NCBI RefSeq assembly: GCF_003721565.1
Contig: NZ_RJJE01000009.1
Location: 1,240,934-1,304,933 of the forward strand
Direction: 5' to 3'
From: Rufibacter immobilis
GTDB lineage: Bacteria > Bacteroidota > Bacteroidia > Cytophagales > Hymenobacteraceae
DNA: 64,000 nucleotides
Position numbers and translations under genes: made by a program. The stretch's first letter is position 1, and every line of letters starts with the position of its first letter. The notes beneath the pieces were generated by a model that worked only from the letters and a program-made list of their open reading frames with translations, was not told the DNA's origin and did not search any database. Positions 24,686 through 33,137 of this stretch are shown here, piece by piece.

Positions 24686-25864
24686 TTGCGCCCTCGTAAT
24701 TACCTTTTCCTCAAAGACGTTGCAGCCCTCTCGCTTACCGCGTTTGGGGGGCCACAGGCACATATTGCCATGATGCTGCGTCTGCTGGTAGAGAAAAGGC
24801 GTTACATCACAGAAAAAGAATTGTTGGAGCTGAACGCGCTCTGCCAAATCTTGCCTGGCCCCTCCTCCACCCAAACCGTCACGGCCATTGGGTTCAAAGT
24901 AGGCGGACCCAACCTGGCCTACCTCACCTTACTGGTCTGGATTGCCCCCGCCGCCGTGATCATGATTGCCGCCGGCTTGCTCATTACCTTTCTACAGGGC
25001 AAAGGAGCGCCCCTGGGCTTTACCCGCTTCATTCAGCCTATGGCCGTGGGCTTTGTGGCCTTTGCCGCCTGGCGGATCAGCTCTAAAGTGGTGCACACCA
25101 AGGGAGGCATCGTGATCATGGTCATTTCGGCTATTCTTTCTTATTTCTTCCGGTCACCGTGGGTATTTCCGGCGCTACTGCTGCTGGGAGGCAGCCTGAC
25201 GGCCCTGCGGTTCCAGGCGCAACCTGTGCTGGAGAAAAAGCCGATGCGGGTAGAATGGGCAAATTTTATTCTTTTTTTAGGCGTCCTGATTGCCGCCGCC
25301 TTGCTGGGGCGTTTTACCCAACTACGGGCAGTTCTGCTGTTTGAGAACTTCTACCGCAACGGCAGCCTTATCTTTGGAGGCGGCCAGGTCCTGATTCCGC
25401 TTATGTACACAGAGTTTGTGGAATTTAAGCAGTACCTCAACTCCAAAGAATTTCTGTCTGGCTTTGCTTTGGTACAGGCGCTCCCCGGACCGGTTTTCTC
25501 TTTCTGCTCCTACATTGGCACCCTTTCTATGCGCCCGTACGGGTGGGGCGGGCAGATCATTGGGGGCGTAGTCTCTACCATCGCTATCTTTCTCCCGGGT
25601 ACATTCCTGATTTTCTTTGTGATTAGGTTTTGGGAAGAACTCCGGAAATACCGGGTTATTCAAGCTTCACTGGAGGGAATTAACGCAGTTGGTTGCGGCA
25701 TGGTCTGCGCGGCGGCCATTATGCTGTACCACCCCATTGAGAACACGCCCTATAATTTTGGATTGGTAGTAGCCACCTTTGCGCTGCTTCAGTGGACCAA
25801 GATTCCGGCTCCCGTCCTGATTTTGATTGGTTTGGTGGTGGGGTTGATGTTCCCGGGCAATTAG
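24686..25864 (+). CDS. chrA: chromate transporter ChrA, two-domain
   Basis: A 392-residue inner-membrane protein of the CHR superfamily, expected to export chromate and perhaps other anions. The two homologous halves are visible. SLTAFGGPQAHIAMM (about 16-30) is matched by IFGGGQVLIPLM (about 230), and CQILPGPSSTQTVTAIGFKVGG by VQALPGPVFSFCSYIGTL. About ten membrane segments are expected. The start is uncertain: the TTG at 24686 is in frame but lies in a -7-like ATTTTGCG stretch; no ATG occurs before the conserved FGGP. It has no chrB neighbour and is transcribed alone. Confidence 0.9.
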   Translation: MRPRNYLFLKDVAALSLTAFGGPQAHIAMMLRLLVEKRRYITEKELLELNALCQILPGPSSTQTVTAIGFKVGGPNLAYLTLLVWIAPAAVIMIAAGLLITFLQGKGAPLGFTRFIQPMAVGFVAFAAWRISSKVVHTKGGIVIMVISAILSYFFRSPWVFPALLLLGGSLTALRFQAQPVLEKKPMRVEWANFILFLGVLIAAALLGRFTQLRAVLLFENFYRNGSLIFGGGQVLIPLMYTEFVEFKQYLNSKEFLSGFALVQALPGPVFSFCSYIGTLSMRPYGWGGQIIGGVVSTIAIFLPGTFLIFFVIRFWEELRKYRVIQASLEGINAVGCGMVCAAAIMLYHPIENTPYNFGLVVATFALLQWTKIPAPVLILIGLVVGLMFPGN

Positions 25865-25868
25865 TTTG

Positions 25869-25906
25869 CGTTTAGAGCCTGTTTTTGGAAAAACGGCCCC
25901 TAAACA
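25869..25906. repeat. 38-bp palindrome family, CA-ended copy sharing its end with a terminator
   Basis: Left arm CGTTTAGAGCCTGTTTTT, GG, right arm AAAAACGGCCCCTAAACA. It begins four bases after the chrA stop codon. Its right end (AAACA) is also the base of the following hairpin. Confidence 0.93.
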
Positions 25907-25948
25907 GAAAGCCCTGCGGAGATACTTCCTCCGCAGGGCTTTCTGTTT
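25902..25948. terminator. long bidirectional hairpin between chrA and rfbA
   Basis: A 19-bp perfect stem: AAACAGAAAGCCCTGCGGA (25902-25920) pairs with 25930-25948 over a 9-base loop. The hairpin overlaps the last five bases of the 38-bp palindrome, so the two structures are mutually exclusive at their base. Confidence 0.85.
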
Positions 25949-26005
25949 GCATATGAAGCGCTACTGCTTCTTTCTCTCTCATAAGGCAGCAGTAGCTGCT
26001 CACTT

Positions 26006-26872
26006 TTACTGTTCCTTCAGGATGCTCAGCAGGTAATCTCCGTAGCCGCTCTTGCGCAAAGGTTCTGCCACCCGTTGCAGCTGCTCTGCGTTGATAAAGC
26101 CCATGCGGTACGCTACCTCTTCAATGGCTCCAATCTTGAGGCCCTGGCGCTCTTCAATTACCTGCACAAACGTAGCGGCCTGCATCAAAGACTGAATGGT
26201 ACCGGTGTCTAACCAGGCGGTACCCCGGTCCAGAATGCCTACTTTTAATTTGCCGCGGCGCAGGTACTCTTTGTTCACATCCGTGATTTCATACTCGCCT
26301 CTGGCGCTGGGCTGTAAGTTCTTGGCAATGTCTACTACTTCATTGTCATAGAAGTACAGGCCGGGCACCGCGTAATTAGATTTGGGTTGCGCAGGCTTTT
26401 CTTCAATGGAGATGGCTTTTTTGTTTTCGTCAAACTCCACCACGCCGTAGCGTTCCGGGTCCTGCACATGGTACGCATAGACCACGCCACCTTCTGGATC
26501 ATTATTGGCCTGCAACAATTTGCTCATGCCTGAGCCGTAGAAAATGTTGTCCCCTAAGATAAGGGCCGCTTTGTCATGGCCTATAAAGTCTGCCCCCAAC
26601 ACGAAAGCCTGGGCCAGACCGTTGGGAACCTCCTGCACCTGATAACTGAAGTTACAGCCAATCTGGCTGCCATCGCCCAGCAAGCGCTCAAACATGGGGA
26701 GGTCATGCGGGGTGGAGATGATCAGAATATCCTTGATTCCCGCCAGCATGAGCGTAGACAGCGGGTAGTAAATCATGGGCTTATCGTACACCGGCATTAA
26801 CTGCTTGCTGACAGCTAAAGTAAGTGGGTGCAATCTTGTTCCTGAGCCACCGGCTAAGACAATTCCTTTCAT
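26006..26872 (-). CDS. rfbA: glucose-1-phosphate thymidylyltransferase RmlA
   Basis: A 288-residue nucleotidyltransferase that makes dTDP-glucose from dTTP and glucose-1-phosphate, the first step to dTDP-4-keto-6-deoxyglucose. The signature [32 protein letters not shown] occupies residues 8-40. EKP ([25 protein letters not shown]), GEYEITDVN and GTAWLDTGT follow in normal order, and the length is standard for the family. It is the last gene of a six-gene operon, four bases after the WbpP-like epimerase. The next enzyme, RmlB, is two genes upstream, but rmlC and rmlD are not in the window. Confidence 0.95.
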   Translation of the reverse strand: MKGIVLAGGSGTRLHPLTLAVSKQLMPVYDKPMIYYPLSTLMLAGIKDILIISTPHDLPMFERLLGDGSQIGCNFSYQVQEVPNGLAQAFVLGADFIGHDKAALILGDNIFYGSGMSKLLQANNDPEGGVVYAYHVQDPERYGVVEFDENKKAISIEEKPAQPKSNYAVPGLYFYDNEVVDIAKNLQPSARGEYEITDVNKEYLRRGKLKVGILDRGTAWLDTGTIQSLMQAATFVQVIEERQGLKIGAIEEVAYRMGFINAEQLQRVAEPLRKSGYGDYLLSILKEQ

Positions 26873-26876
26873 GATT

Positions 26877-27884
26877 CTATTTTTGATTGTAGATAAAGTC
26901 TTGGTTATCTCTGAACCAGGCTAGCGTTCTTTGCAGGCCCTCCTGAATTCTGATCTGCGGGTTGTAACCCAGCAGGCGTTGTGCTTTAGAGATATCGGCC
27001 AGGCTGTCTCTGATGTCTCCGGCCCGTTCTGGGCCGTATTCTGCCTGCACGTCTACCCCGGCTTCCTCCTTCAGGATATTGAACAAATCGTTCAAAGAGG
27101 TTCTGTCGCCCACGGCAATGTTATACACCTGGTTGATCGCCTCGGGGTTTTCCACCAGCGCGGCTCTGATGTTGGCTTCCACGCAATTCTCCACAAAGGT
27201 GAAGTCACGGGTCTGTTCGCCGTCGCCGTTCATTCTGGGGCCTCTGTTGTTCAGCACGGCATCAATAAACAAAGGGATTACTGCCGCATACGCTCCATTA
27301 GGATCTTGGCGCGGCCCGAAGATATTGAAATACCGCAGCCCGATGATCTCCATACCGTAGGTTTTGCCGAACACATCGGCATATAACTCATTGGCATATT
27401 TGGTTACGGCGTACGGCGAAAGCGGACGGCCAATCACGTCTTCTACTTTAGGCAACGATTTGCTGTCGCCGTAGGTAGAGGACGAGGCGGCGTACACAAA
27501 CCGCTTCACGCCCTGCTCTTTCGTGGCCATGAGCATGTTCACGAAACCGCCCACATTTACTTCATTGGAGGTAACGGGGTCTTTTACGCTTCTGGGCACC
27601 GAGCCTAGCGCCGCCTGGTGCAGCACCACGTCCATTCCCTCGCAAGCCTTCATGCACGTCTCCAGATTCCTAATATCGCCTTCCAGTACTTCCAGTGCTT
27701 CATTGCCCTGGAAAGCCTTCAGGTTTTTGTGGAAACCGTTGGAGTAGTTATCCAGCACCCGTACTTTTTTGGCGTTGTACTTTAGGAGATACTCCACCAG
27801 ATTAGAACCAATAAACCCAGCACCGCCGGTTACTAAAAAGGAAGTTTGCTCCAAAGAGCCACTGTGAAATGGATGATCGTACAC
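26877..27884 (-). CDS. NAD-dependent UDP-GlcNAc 4-epimerase, WbpP/CapI-like
   Basis: A 335-residue extended SDR enzyme. The Rossmann motif [17 protein letters not shown] (about 18-34), catalytic SSSTYGDS and [15 protein letters not shown], and [24 protein letters not shown] place it with the UDP-N-acetylhexosamine 4-epimerases (WbpP group) rather than GalE. It probably interconverts UDP-GlcNAc and UDP-GalNAc (or the uronic acids) for surface polysaccharide. It partners logically with the UDP-sugar dehydrogenase in the same operon. The 196 bases upstream hold two oppositely oriented palindromes, so it may be partly uncoupled from rfbB. Confidence 0.88.
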   Translation of the reverse strand: MYDHPFHSGSLEQTSFLVTGGAGFIGSNLVEYLLKYNAKKVRVLDNYSNGFHKNLKAFQGNEALEVLEGDIRNLETCMKACEGMDVVLHQAALGSVPRSVKDPVTSNEVNVGGFVNMLMATKEQGVKRFVYAASSSTYGDSKSLPKVEDVIGRPLSPYAVTKYANELYADVFGKTYGMEIIGLRYFNIFGPRQDPNGAYAAVIPLFIDAVLNNRGPRMNGDGEQTRDFTFVENCVEANIRAALVENPEAINQVYNIAVGDRTSLNDLFNILKEEAGVDVQAEYGPERAGDIRDSLADISKAQRLLGYNPQIRIQEGLQRTLAWFRDNQDFIYNQK

Positions 27885-27919
27885 GGTAATAACTTTGAAA
27901 TTTAACTTGGGCTTGCAAT

Positions 27920-27957
27920 CGTTTAGGGGCTTATTTCAGAAAAACGGCCGCTAAACA
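27920..27957. repeat. 38-bp palindrome family, CA-ended copy (left member of an inverted pair)
   Basis: CGTTTAGGGGCTTATTTC, AG, AAAAACGGCCGCTAAACA. Its left arm equals the reverse complement of the right arm of the copy at 28033-28070, so the two are sister copies in opposite orientation 75 bases apart. Confidence 0.92.
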
Positions 27958-28032
27958 GAATTCTTTCCTTTAAGAGAGTAACAACCTTTTACCAGGTCAC
28001 CGATATCATAAAGGAAGCTGAAACAGGAAGTG

Positions 28033-28070
28033 CGTTTAGGGGCTATTTTTCTGAAATAAGCCCCTAAACG
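28033..28070. repeat. 38-bp palindrome family, right member of an inverted pair
   Basis: CGTTTAGGGGCTATTTTT, CT, GAAATAAGCCCCTAAACG, with 3-nt mirrored flanks (GTG and CAC). It lies 10 bases after the rfbB stop on the minus strand. Confidence 0.93.
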
Positions 28071-28080
28071 CACGAGAATC

Positions 28081-29127
28081 TTAGCGGTTGTATTGCTCCT
28101 GGTAATACTCCTGGTAGTGCCCGGAGGTGACATTTTGCAGCCATTCCTCGTTCTCCAGGTACCAGTCTACGGTTTTCTCCAGACCTTCCTCAAAAGTGAC
28201 AGAGGGTTTCCAGCCCAGTTCATGCATGATTTTGGAGGAATCAATGGCATACCGAAGGTCATGCCCGGCTCTGTCTGTCACAAAGGTGATCAGTTGCTGC
28301 GAAGTGCCTGGTTCCCTACCTAATTTGCGGTCCATGATGTCGCAGAGCAGGCGGATCAGGTCAATATTACGCCATTCGTTTACGCCGCCAATGTTATAGG
28401 TATCGCCTAATTTGCCGCTATGGAACACCTCATCAATGGCGCGGGCGTGGTCAATCACGTATAACCAATCCCGAATGTTCTCGCCTTTACCATACACCGG
28501 CACAGGCTTGTTGTTCTTGATGTTGTTCAGAGCCAACGGAATCAGCTTCTCCGGGAAGTGGTTGGGGCCGTAGTTATTGGAGCAGTTAGACACCTTCACG
28601 GGCATGCCATAGGTATGGTAGTATGCCCGCACAAAATGATCTGAACTGGCTTTGGAAGCGGAATAAGGAGACCGAGGATCATATTTGGTCTCTTCGGTGA
28701 ACATTCCTTCCTCTCCCAGAGAGCCATAGACTTCATCTGTGGAGATATGGTAGAAGAGTTTCCCGCTGTAGTCATTCTTCCAGAGCTCTTTGGCCGCGTG
28801 CAGCAAATTGCAGGTACCGTTCACGTTGGTCCGCACAAAGGCCATAGGATCTGTGATAGACCGGTCTACATGCGATTCTGCCGCCAGGTGGATGACAGCA
28901 TCAAACTGCTGCTCCTGAAACAGGCTATTTATAAAATCCTGATCTGTGATGTCTCCCTTAATGAAGGTATAGTTAGGGGCATTTTCAATGTCTGTTAAAT
29001 TCTGTAGGTTACCCGCATAGGTAAGCTTATCCAGATTTATGATCTGATAGGCTGGATATTTGGTAACGAACAGGCGTACCACATGAGATCCAATAAATCC
29101 GGCACCACCGGTTATCAATATTTTCAT
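28081..29127 (-). CDS. rfbB: dTDP-glucose 4,6-dehydratase RmlB
   Basis: A 348-residue SDR dehydratase converting dTDP-glucose to dTDP-4-keto-6-deoxyglucose. [13 protein letters not shown] (residues 4-16) binds NAD. The dehydratase-specific STDEVYGSLGE contains the Thr-Asp-Glu catalytic set, and YSASKASSDHFVRAYYHTYG the Tyr-x3-Lys pair; NNYGPNHFPEKLIPL is also typical. It starts one base after galE ends, so the two are translationally linked. The usual follow-on genes rmlC and rmlD are missing here. Confidence 0.95.
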   Translation of the reverse strand: MKILITGGAGFIGSHVVRLFVTKYPAYQIINLDKLTYAGNLQNLTDIENAPNYTFIKGDITDQDFINSLFQEQQFDAVIHLAAESHVDRSITDPMAFVRTNVNGTCNLLHAAKELWKNDYSGKLFYHISTDEVYGSLGEEGMFTEETKYDPRSPYSASKASSDHFVRAYYHTYGMPVKVSNCSNNYGPNHFPEKLIPLALNNIKNNKPVPVYGKGENIRDWLYVIDHARAIDEVFHSGKLGDTYNIGGVNEWRNIDLIRLLCDIMDRKLGREPGTSQQLITFVTDRAGHDLRYAIDSSKIMHELGWKPSVTFEEGLEKTVDWYLENEEWLQNVTSGHYQEYYQEQYNR

Positions 29128-29128
29128 C

Positions 29129-30160
29129 TTATTTATTAGAAGTATCCGTCATTAATTTCTGTTGCCAAGCCCAGGAACTACCCAGACTATCTTTCAGAGA
29201 CAGAGAGGTCTTAAAGCCCAATTCTTGGGTGGCCTTGGTCACATCAGCGTAAATAGCGGGCACATCGCCGGGGCGGCGGGGTCCGGTTTTGAAATTGAAC
29301 TTCTGCCCTGTAGCTTGCTCAAAGGCATGAATCACCTCCAACACGCTGCTGCCCTGCCCTGTGCCAATGTTAAATACCTCGTAGGGAACAGCCTCCGCTT
29401 TTTCCAGCCTCCTGATTGCCGCCACGTGCGCCTTCGCTAAGTCCACAACATGTACATAATCCCTGATGCAGCTGCCGTCTGGAGTGTCATAGTCTGTCCC
29501 AAACACCGTAAGGCTTTCTCTGATTCCGGCGGCGGTCTGCGTAATGAAAGGCACCAGGTTACTGGGCACGCCCAGCGGCAACTCACCTATCAGCGCCGAC
29601 TCATGCGCTCCAATTGGATTAAAATAACGTAGAGCGATGGTTCTGAGTGAACTGCCACTAGCTGCTACATCGCGCAGAATCTCTTCGTCAATTTTCTTGG
29701 TGTTGCCATAAGGAGAATTGGCTTTCTGCGTAGGTGTTTCCTCCGTTACCGGAAGTTTTTCAGGCACGCCATACACAGTGCAGGAAGAGGAGAATACCAA
29801 GCGGGCAACCTGGTTCGCCTCCATTACCTGTAGCAGTGCCACTAAGCCGGCCACGTTGTTGTGGTAGTACTTTAGCGGCTCTGCCACAGATTCACCCACT
29901 GCTTTGAACGCAGCAAAGTGGATCACTCCTTCTATATTTTCTTCTTTAGAGAAAACTTCTTGTAAAGCAGCGGTATTTGTGCAGTCTACCTTATAGCAGA
30001 TAACCTCTTTCCCTAAAATTTGGGATAGCCCCAGTAATACCCGTTCTTCAGAATTACTGAAGTTGTCCACTACAATGGGGGTATAGCCGGCTTCTGCCAG
30101 CTCTACCACAGTATGGGAGCCAATGTAGCCTGCCCCGCCGGTTACAAGAATTTTACTCAT
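29129..30160 (-). CDS. galE: UDP-glucose 4-epimerase GalE
   Basis: A 343-residue SDR epimerase interconverting UDP-glucose and UDP-galactose. VTGGAGYIGSHTVVELAEAG (6-25), HFAAFKAVGESV, SSSCTVYG, SPYGNTKKIDEEIL (Tyr-x3-Lys), RYFNPIGAHESALIGE and RDYVHVVDLAKAH are all GalE hallmarks. It provides UDP-Gal for surface glycans and the Leloir pathway. It sits between the dehydrogenase gene (9 bases upstream) and rfbB (1 base downstream). Confidence 0.95.
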   Translation of the reverse strand: MSKILVTGGAGYIGSHTVVELAEAGYTPIVVDNFSNSEERVLLGLSQILGKEVICYKVDCTNTAALQEVFSKEENIEGVIHFAAFKAVGESVAEPLKYYHNNVAGLVALLQVMEANQVARLVFSSSCTVYGVPEKLPVTEETPTQKANSPYGNTKKIDEEILRDVAASGSSLRTIALRYFNPIGAHESALIGELPLGVPSNLVPFITQTAAGIRESLTVFGTDYDTPDGSCIRDYVHVVDLAKAHVAAIRRLEKAEAVPYEVFNIGTGQGSSVLEVIHAFEQATGQKFNFKTGPRRPGDVPAIYADVTKATQELGFKTSLSLKDSLGSSWAWQQKLMTDTSNK

Positions 30161-30169
30161 AGAAGTACA

Positions 30170-31459
30170 TTATAAGCTCCAGTAAGCTAAATTGTTAATC
30201 TTTCCGCGGTAAATCCCTTTCAGGTCTATCACAATAGGTTGATCATGTGAGATGCCTTTGAAATATTCCTCATCAAGCCCAAGGTAATCCTTATGGTTAA
30301 CGGCTACAACCACTGCATCATAGTCATTGCTGGGGTTTTCAGTTAACGCAAATCCATACTCATGCTCCAGTTCTTCTGAAGAAGCATAAGGATCCACCAC
30401 GTCTACCTGCACGCCAAAGCTCTTCAGCTCATTGATTACGTCTGCCACCTTAGAGTTACGGATATCCTCTACGTTCTCCTTAAATGTGGCACCCATTACC
30501 AGAACTTTGGCTTTAGAGATTGCCTTCCCTTCTTTGATCATCATCTTGATAGCCTTACTGGCCACATAGGCACCCATACCGTCATTGATGGTACGGCCGC
30601 TCAGGATGATCTTTGAATCATAGCCCAGAGCTTTTGCTTTGTACGTGAGGTAATAAGGATCTACGCCAATGCAGTGACCACCTACCAAGCCAGGGAAGAA
30701 TTTCAGGAAATTCCATTTGGTACCCGCCGCTTCCAATACCTCAAATGTGTTGATGTTCATGCGGTCAAAAATGATCGACAGCTCGTTCATCAAGGCTATG
30801 TTCACATCGCGCTGGGTGTTTTCAATGATTTTGGCGGCCTCCGCTACTTTAATGGAGGAAGCACGATGCACGCCGGCTTCCACTACCAACTCGTACACTT
30901 TGGCAATGATGTCTAAGGATTCTGCATCGCAGCCAGAGACCACTTTCACAATTTTGGTGAGGGTATGCTCTTTATCTCCGGGATTAATGCGTTCAGGAGA
31001 GTAACCTACTTTAAAATCTGTTGGGAACTTCAACCCTGACTCTCGCTCTAATACCGGAATACAATCTTCTTCAGTACATCCTGGATATACTGTAGACTCA
31101 TACACCACAAAATCACCTTCTTTCAAAACTTTACCTACCGTGTTAGAAGCCCCCAATAAGGGTTTCAGATCGGGCAAAGCGTGGTTGTCAATAGGAGTTG
31201 GCACCGCCACAATGAAGAAGCGAGCTTCCTTCAGCACCTCCAGATCATGGGTAAAGGTGATATCACACCCTTCAAACGCAGATGATTCTAACTCACCACT
31301 AGGGTCTATGTTATTCTGCATCATTTCTACCCGTTTGGCATTGATGTCAAACCCTATCACACTTATCTTTTTGGCGAACTCTAAGGCAATCGGAAGTCCT
31401 ACATATCCTAATCCGATAACGGCCAGCTTGGCTTCTTTGTTGAGGAGTTGTTGATACAC
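30170..31459 (-). CDS. UDP-N-acetylhexosamine dehydrogenase (WbpO/TviB-like)
   Basis: A 429-residue UDP-sugar 6-dehydrogenase making a UDP-N-acetylhexosaminuronic acid with two NAD+ oxidations. The Rossmann motif GLGYVGLPIALEFAKK (about 17-32) is followed by VPTPID, YESTVYPGCTEE and GYSPERINPGDKEHT. The catalytic Cys lies in GGHCIGVDPYYLTYKA, and a C-terminal domain with LVMGATFKENVEDIRNSK completes it. The YSPERINPGD wording favours the WbpO/TviB group (UDP-GalNAc or UDP-GlcNAc) over UDP-glucose dehydrogenase. It has the WbpD-like gene 2 bases upstream. Confidence 0.9.
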   Translation of the reverse strand: MYQQLLNKEAKLAVIGLGYVGLPIALEFAKKISVIGFDINAKRVEMMQNNIDPSGELESSAFEGCDITFTHDLEVLKEARFFIVAVPTPIDNHALPDLKPLLGASNTVGKVLKEGDFVVYESTVYPGCTEEDCIPVLERESGLKFPTDFKVGYSPERINPGDKEHTLTKIVKVVSGCDAESLDIIAKVYELVVEAGVHRASSIKVAEAAKIIENTQRDVNIALMNELSIIFDRMNINTFEVLEAAGTKWNFLKFFPGLVGGHCIGVDPYYLTYKAKALGYDSKIILSGRTINDGMGAYVASKAIKMMIKEGKAISKAKVLVMGATFKENVEDIRNSKVADVINELKSFGVQVDVVDPYASSEELEHEYGFALTENPSNDYDAVVVAVNHKDYLGLDEEYFKGISHDQPIVIDLKGIYRGKINNLAYWSL

Positions 31460-31461
31460 GG

Positions 31462-32061
31462 TTAATCTATTTGAATGGAAGATTTAGTTACTACGTTATT
31501 TTCTAAACTGTACTTTTCACCTGTTTCTGGGCAAATTGCTTCATGATGCTCGTTAAAGGATAAAGTATGCCCTGCTTCGCTTACCCAACCATGCTGCCGT
31601 GAAGGATTGCCGTACACCAGGGCATAAGGAGGTACGTCTTTCGTGACAACAGCCCCAGCTCCTACAAGGGCGTAGGCCCCAATGGTATGACCGCACACCA
31701 CAGTCGCATTCGCCCCTATGCTGGCTCCCTTCTGCACCAAGGTCTTCTGATACTCTCCCCGCCGGTTAAAGGCGCTTCTGGGGTTCAATACATTAGTAAA
31801 TACCATGGAAGGCCCCAAAAAGACATCATCTTCGCACTCTACCCCAGTGTAGACCGACACATTGTTTTGGATTTTCACGTTCTCTCCTAAAATCACTTGA
31901 GGAGAGATGACCACATTCTGACCAATGTTGCAGCGCTTACCAATGATGCAACCAGACATAATATGAGAAAAATGCCATATTTTGGTACCCTCTCCAATTT
32001 GACAGCCCTCATCAATGACAGCAGTCTCATGGGCACTATACAGGGGGGCAGAATGAGTCAT
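31462..32061 (-). CDS. WbpD-like UDP-sugar N-acetyltransferase (left-handed beta helix)
   Basis: A 199-residue hexapeptide-repeat acyltransferase. The hexapeptide coils run from [19 protein letters not shown] through [20 protein letters not shown] to [28 protein letters not shown], about residues 20-150. [14 protein letters not shown] and a short tail follow. This matches WbpD, which N-acetylates UDP-3-amino-GlcNAcA. The aminotransferase (WbpE) and oxidase (WbpB) expected in that route are not in the window, so the acceptor sugar here is uncertain. As the first gene of the operon it follows the -7 box at 32136-32143; ATG 32061 is preferred to a GTG two codons upstream. Confidence 0.88.
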   Translation of the reverse strand: MTHSAPLYSAHETAVIDEGCQIGEGTKIWHFSHIMSGCIIGKRCNIGQNVVISPQVILGENVKIQNNVSVYTGVECEDDVFLGPSMVFTNVLNPRSAFNRRGEYQKTLVQKGASIGANATVVCGHTIGAYALVGAGAVVTKDVPPYALVYGNPSRQHGWVSEAGHTLSFNEHHEAICPETGEKYSLENNVVTKSSIQID

Positions 32062-32116
32062 GGACACAGCAATTGTTCAAAGAGTCGGGCTCTTTACGAA
32101 TAACCCGGCACTTAGG

Positions 32117-32144
32117 ATACCTTTATTTTGCATTACAAAGGTAT
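32117..32144 (-). promoter_or_regulatory. -7 box (TACCTTTG, minus strand, 32136-32143) inside an 8-bp inverted repeat; sugar-operon promoter
   Basis: ATACCTTT (32117-32124) mirrors AAAGGTAT (32137-32144) across 12 bases, and the right arm overlaps the -7 box driving the six-gene nucleotide-sugar operon. The arrangement could be an operator, or the symmetry could be fortuitous. Confidence 0.5.
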
Positions 32145-32189
32145 AAGTTTTTACAATAGGTTTAGATAACCAAATTGTTTCTGTATTAC

Positions 32190-33059
32190 TTAGGCCGCGG
32201 AACCCTCCCACATTGCCTCCACCATCCGGTCCTTTCCGCGCAGGTCTTGGTAGGTTTTTATACTCTTATATTCCATCTGAGCCAACATGCTTTGGGTTTG
32301 GCTGGCAAACTGTTCGTTTATTTCAAAAAACAACCTTCCCCCGGCTTTTAATAGTTGCTGTGCCACTTGGGCAATACGCCGGTAGAACAACAGCGGATCT
32401 TCATTGGGCACAAACAGCGCCAGCGCCGGTTCATATTGGAGCACATTAGGCCGCATGAGCTCCCTTTCTGCTTCCAGCACATACGGTGGGTTACTGATCA
32501 CGGCGTCCAGACTTTGGGGTTCTACTGCTGGTATCTCCTGTAAAATATCTTGCTGTAGCCAGTTTATAGTTTGCCCTAATTTTGCTGCGTTTGTTTTGGC
32601 CACTGCCAAGGCCTCTACGGAAACGTCAAGCCCCCACACTTGCGCGCCAGGTAGCTCAGCGGCTAATGTGACAGGAATGCAGCCGCTCCCGGTGCCAATG
32701 TCCAGAAGCTTCACCCCAGACTGGTTTTGGTAAATTTTGATTACTTTTTGCACCAGTTCCTCGGTCTCCGGACGGGGAATGAGCACCGCCGGAGAAACCA
32801 TGAAGTCACGGCCGTAGAAGTGTGCTTCCCCTAACACGTACTGTACCGGCTCCTGGCGAAGCAGACGCGCCTGGTATTGCTGCACTGCCGCCTGCAACCC
32901 GTCTGGGGCATTCTCACGGCGGCGGCTCAGCAACTCAAAGCGATTCACCTTCAGCACATGCTGCAAAACCCATTCGGCCATGGTGCGGGCTTCGGGTTCT
33001 TCGTACACCGCCTGCAGTTCGCGCGCCAGGTCCTCTAAAATCTCTTCAATGGTTCGCAT
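32190..33059 (-). CDS. prmC: peptide chain release factor N5-glutamine methyltransferase
   Basis: A 289-residue SAM-dependent enzyme that methylates the GGQ glutamine of release factors RF1/RF2 to speed termination. A helical N-terminal domain (about 1-90) precedes the Rossmann core with LLDIGTGSGCIPVTLAAELPG (motif I) and the catalytic NPPY in VISNPPYVLEAERELM. The open frame continues 33 codons upstream, but starting at ATG 33059 gives the family's usual N-terminus (MRTIEEILEDLARELQ) and leaves a 78-base divergent gap to ribD. No -7 box was identified. Confidence 0.93.
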   Translation of the reverse strand: MRTIEEILEDLARELQAVYEEPEARTMAEWVLQHVLKVNRFELLSRRRENAPDGLQAAVQQYQARLLRQEPVQYVLGEAHFYGRDFMVSPAVLIPRPETEELVQKVIKIYQNQSGVKLLDIGTGSGCIPVTLAAELPGAQVWGLDVSVEALAVAKTNAAKLGQTINWLQQDILQEIPAVEPQSLDAVISNPPYVLEAERELMRPNVLQYEPALALFVPNEDPLLFYRRIAQVAQQLLKAGGRLFFEINEQFASQTQSMLAQMEYKSIKTYQDLRGKDRMVEAMWEGSAA

Positions 33060-33137
33060 ATTTCCAGTTTTGGGCAATTTCTGAAAAAACACCCGATATT
33101 CGGGCAAAGAAACTGACGGGCGCGTATAGACAAGGCA

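Noticed and set aside
33062-33100. Palindrome-like stretch upstream of prmC
   Set aside because: Similar composition (GTTTTGGGCAATTTCTGAAAA) but arm register and ends do not match the 38-bp plan.
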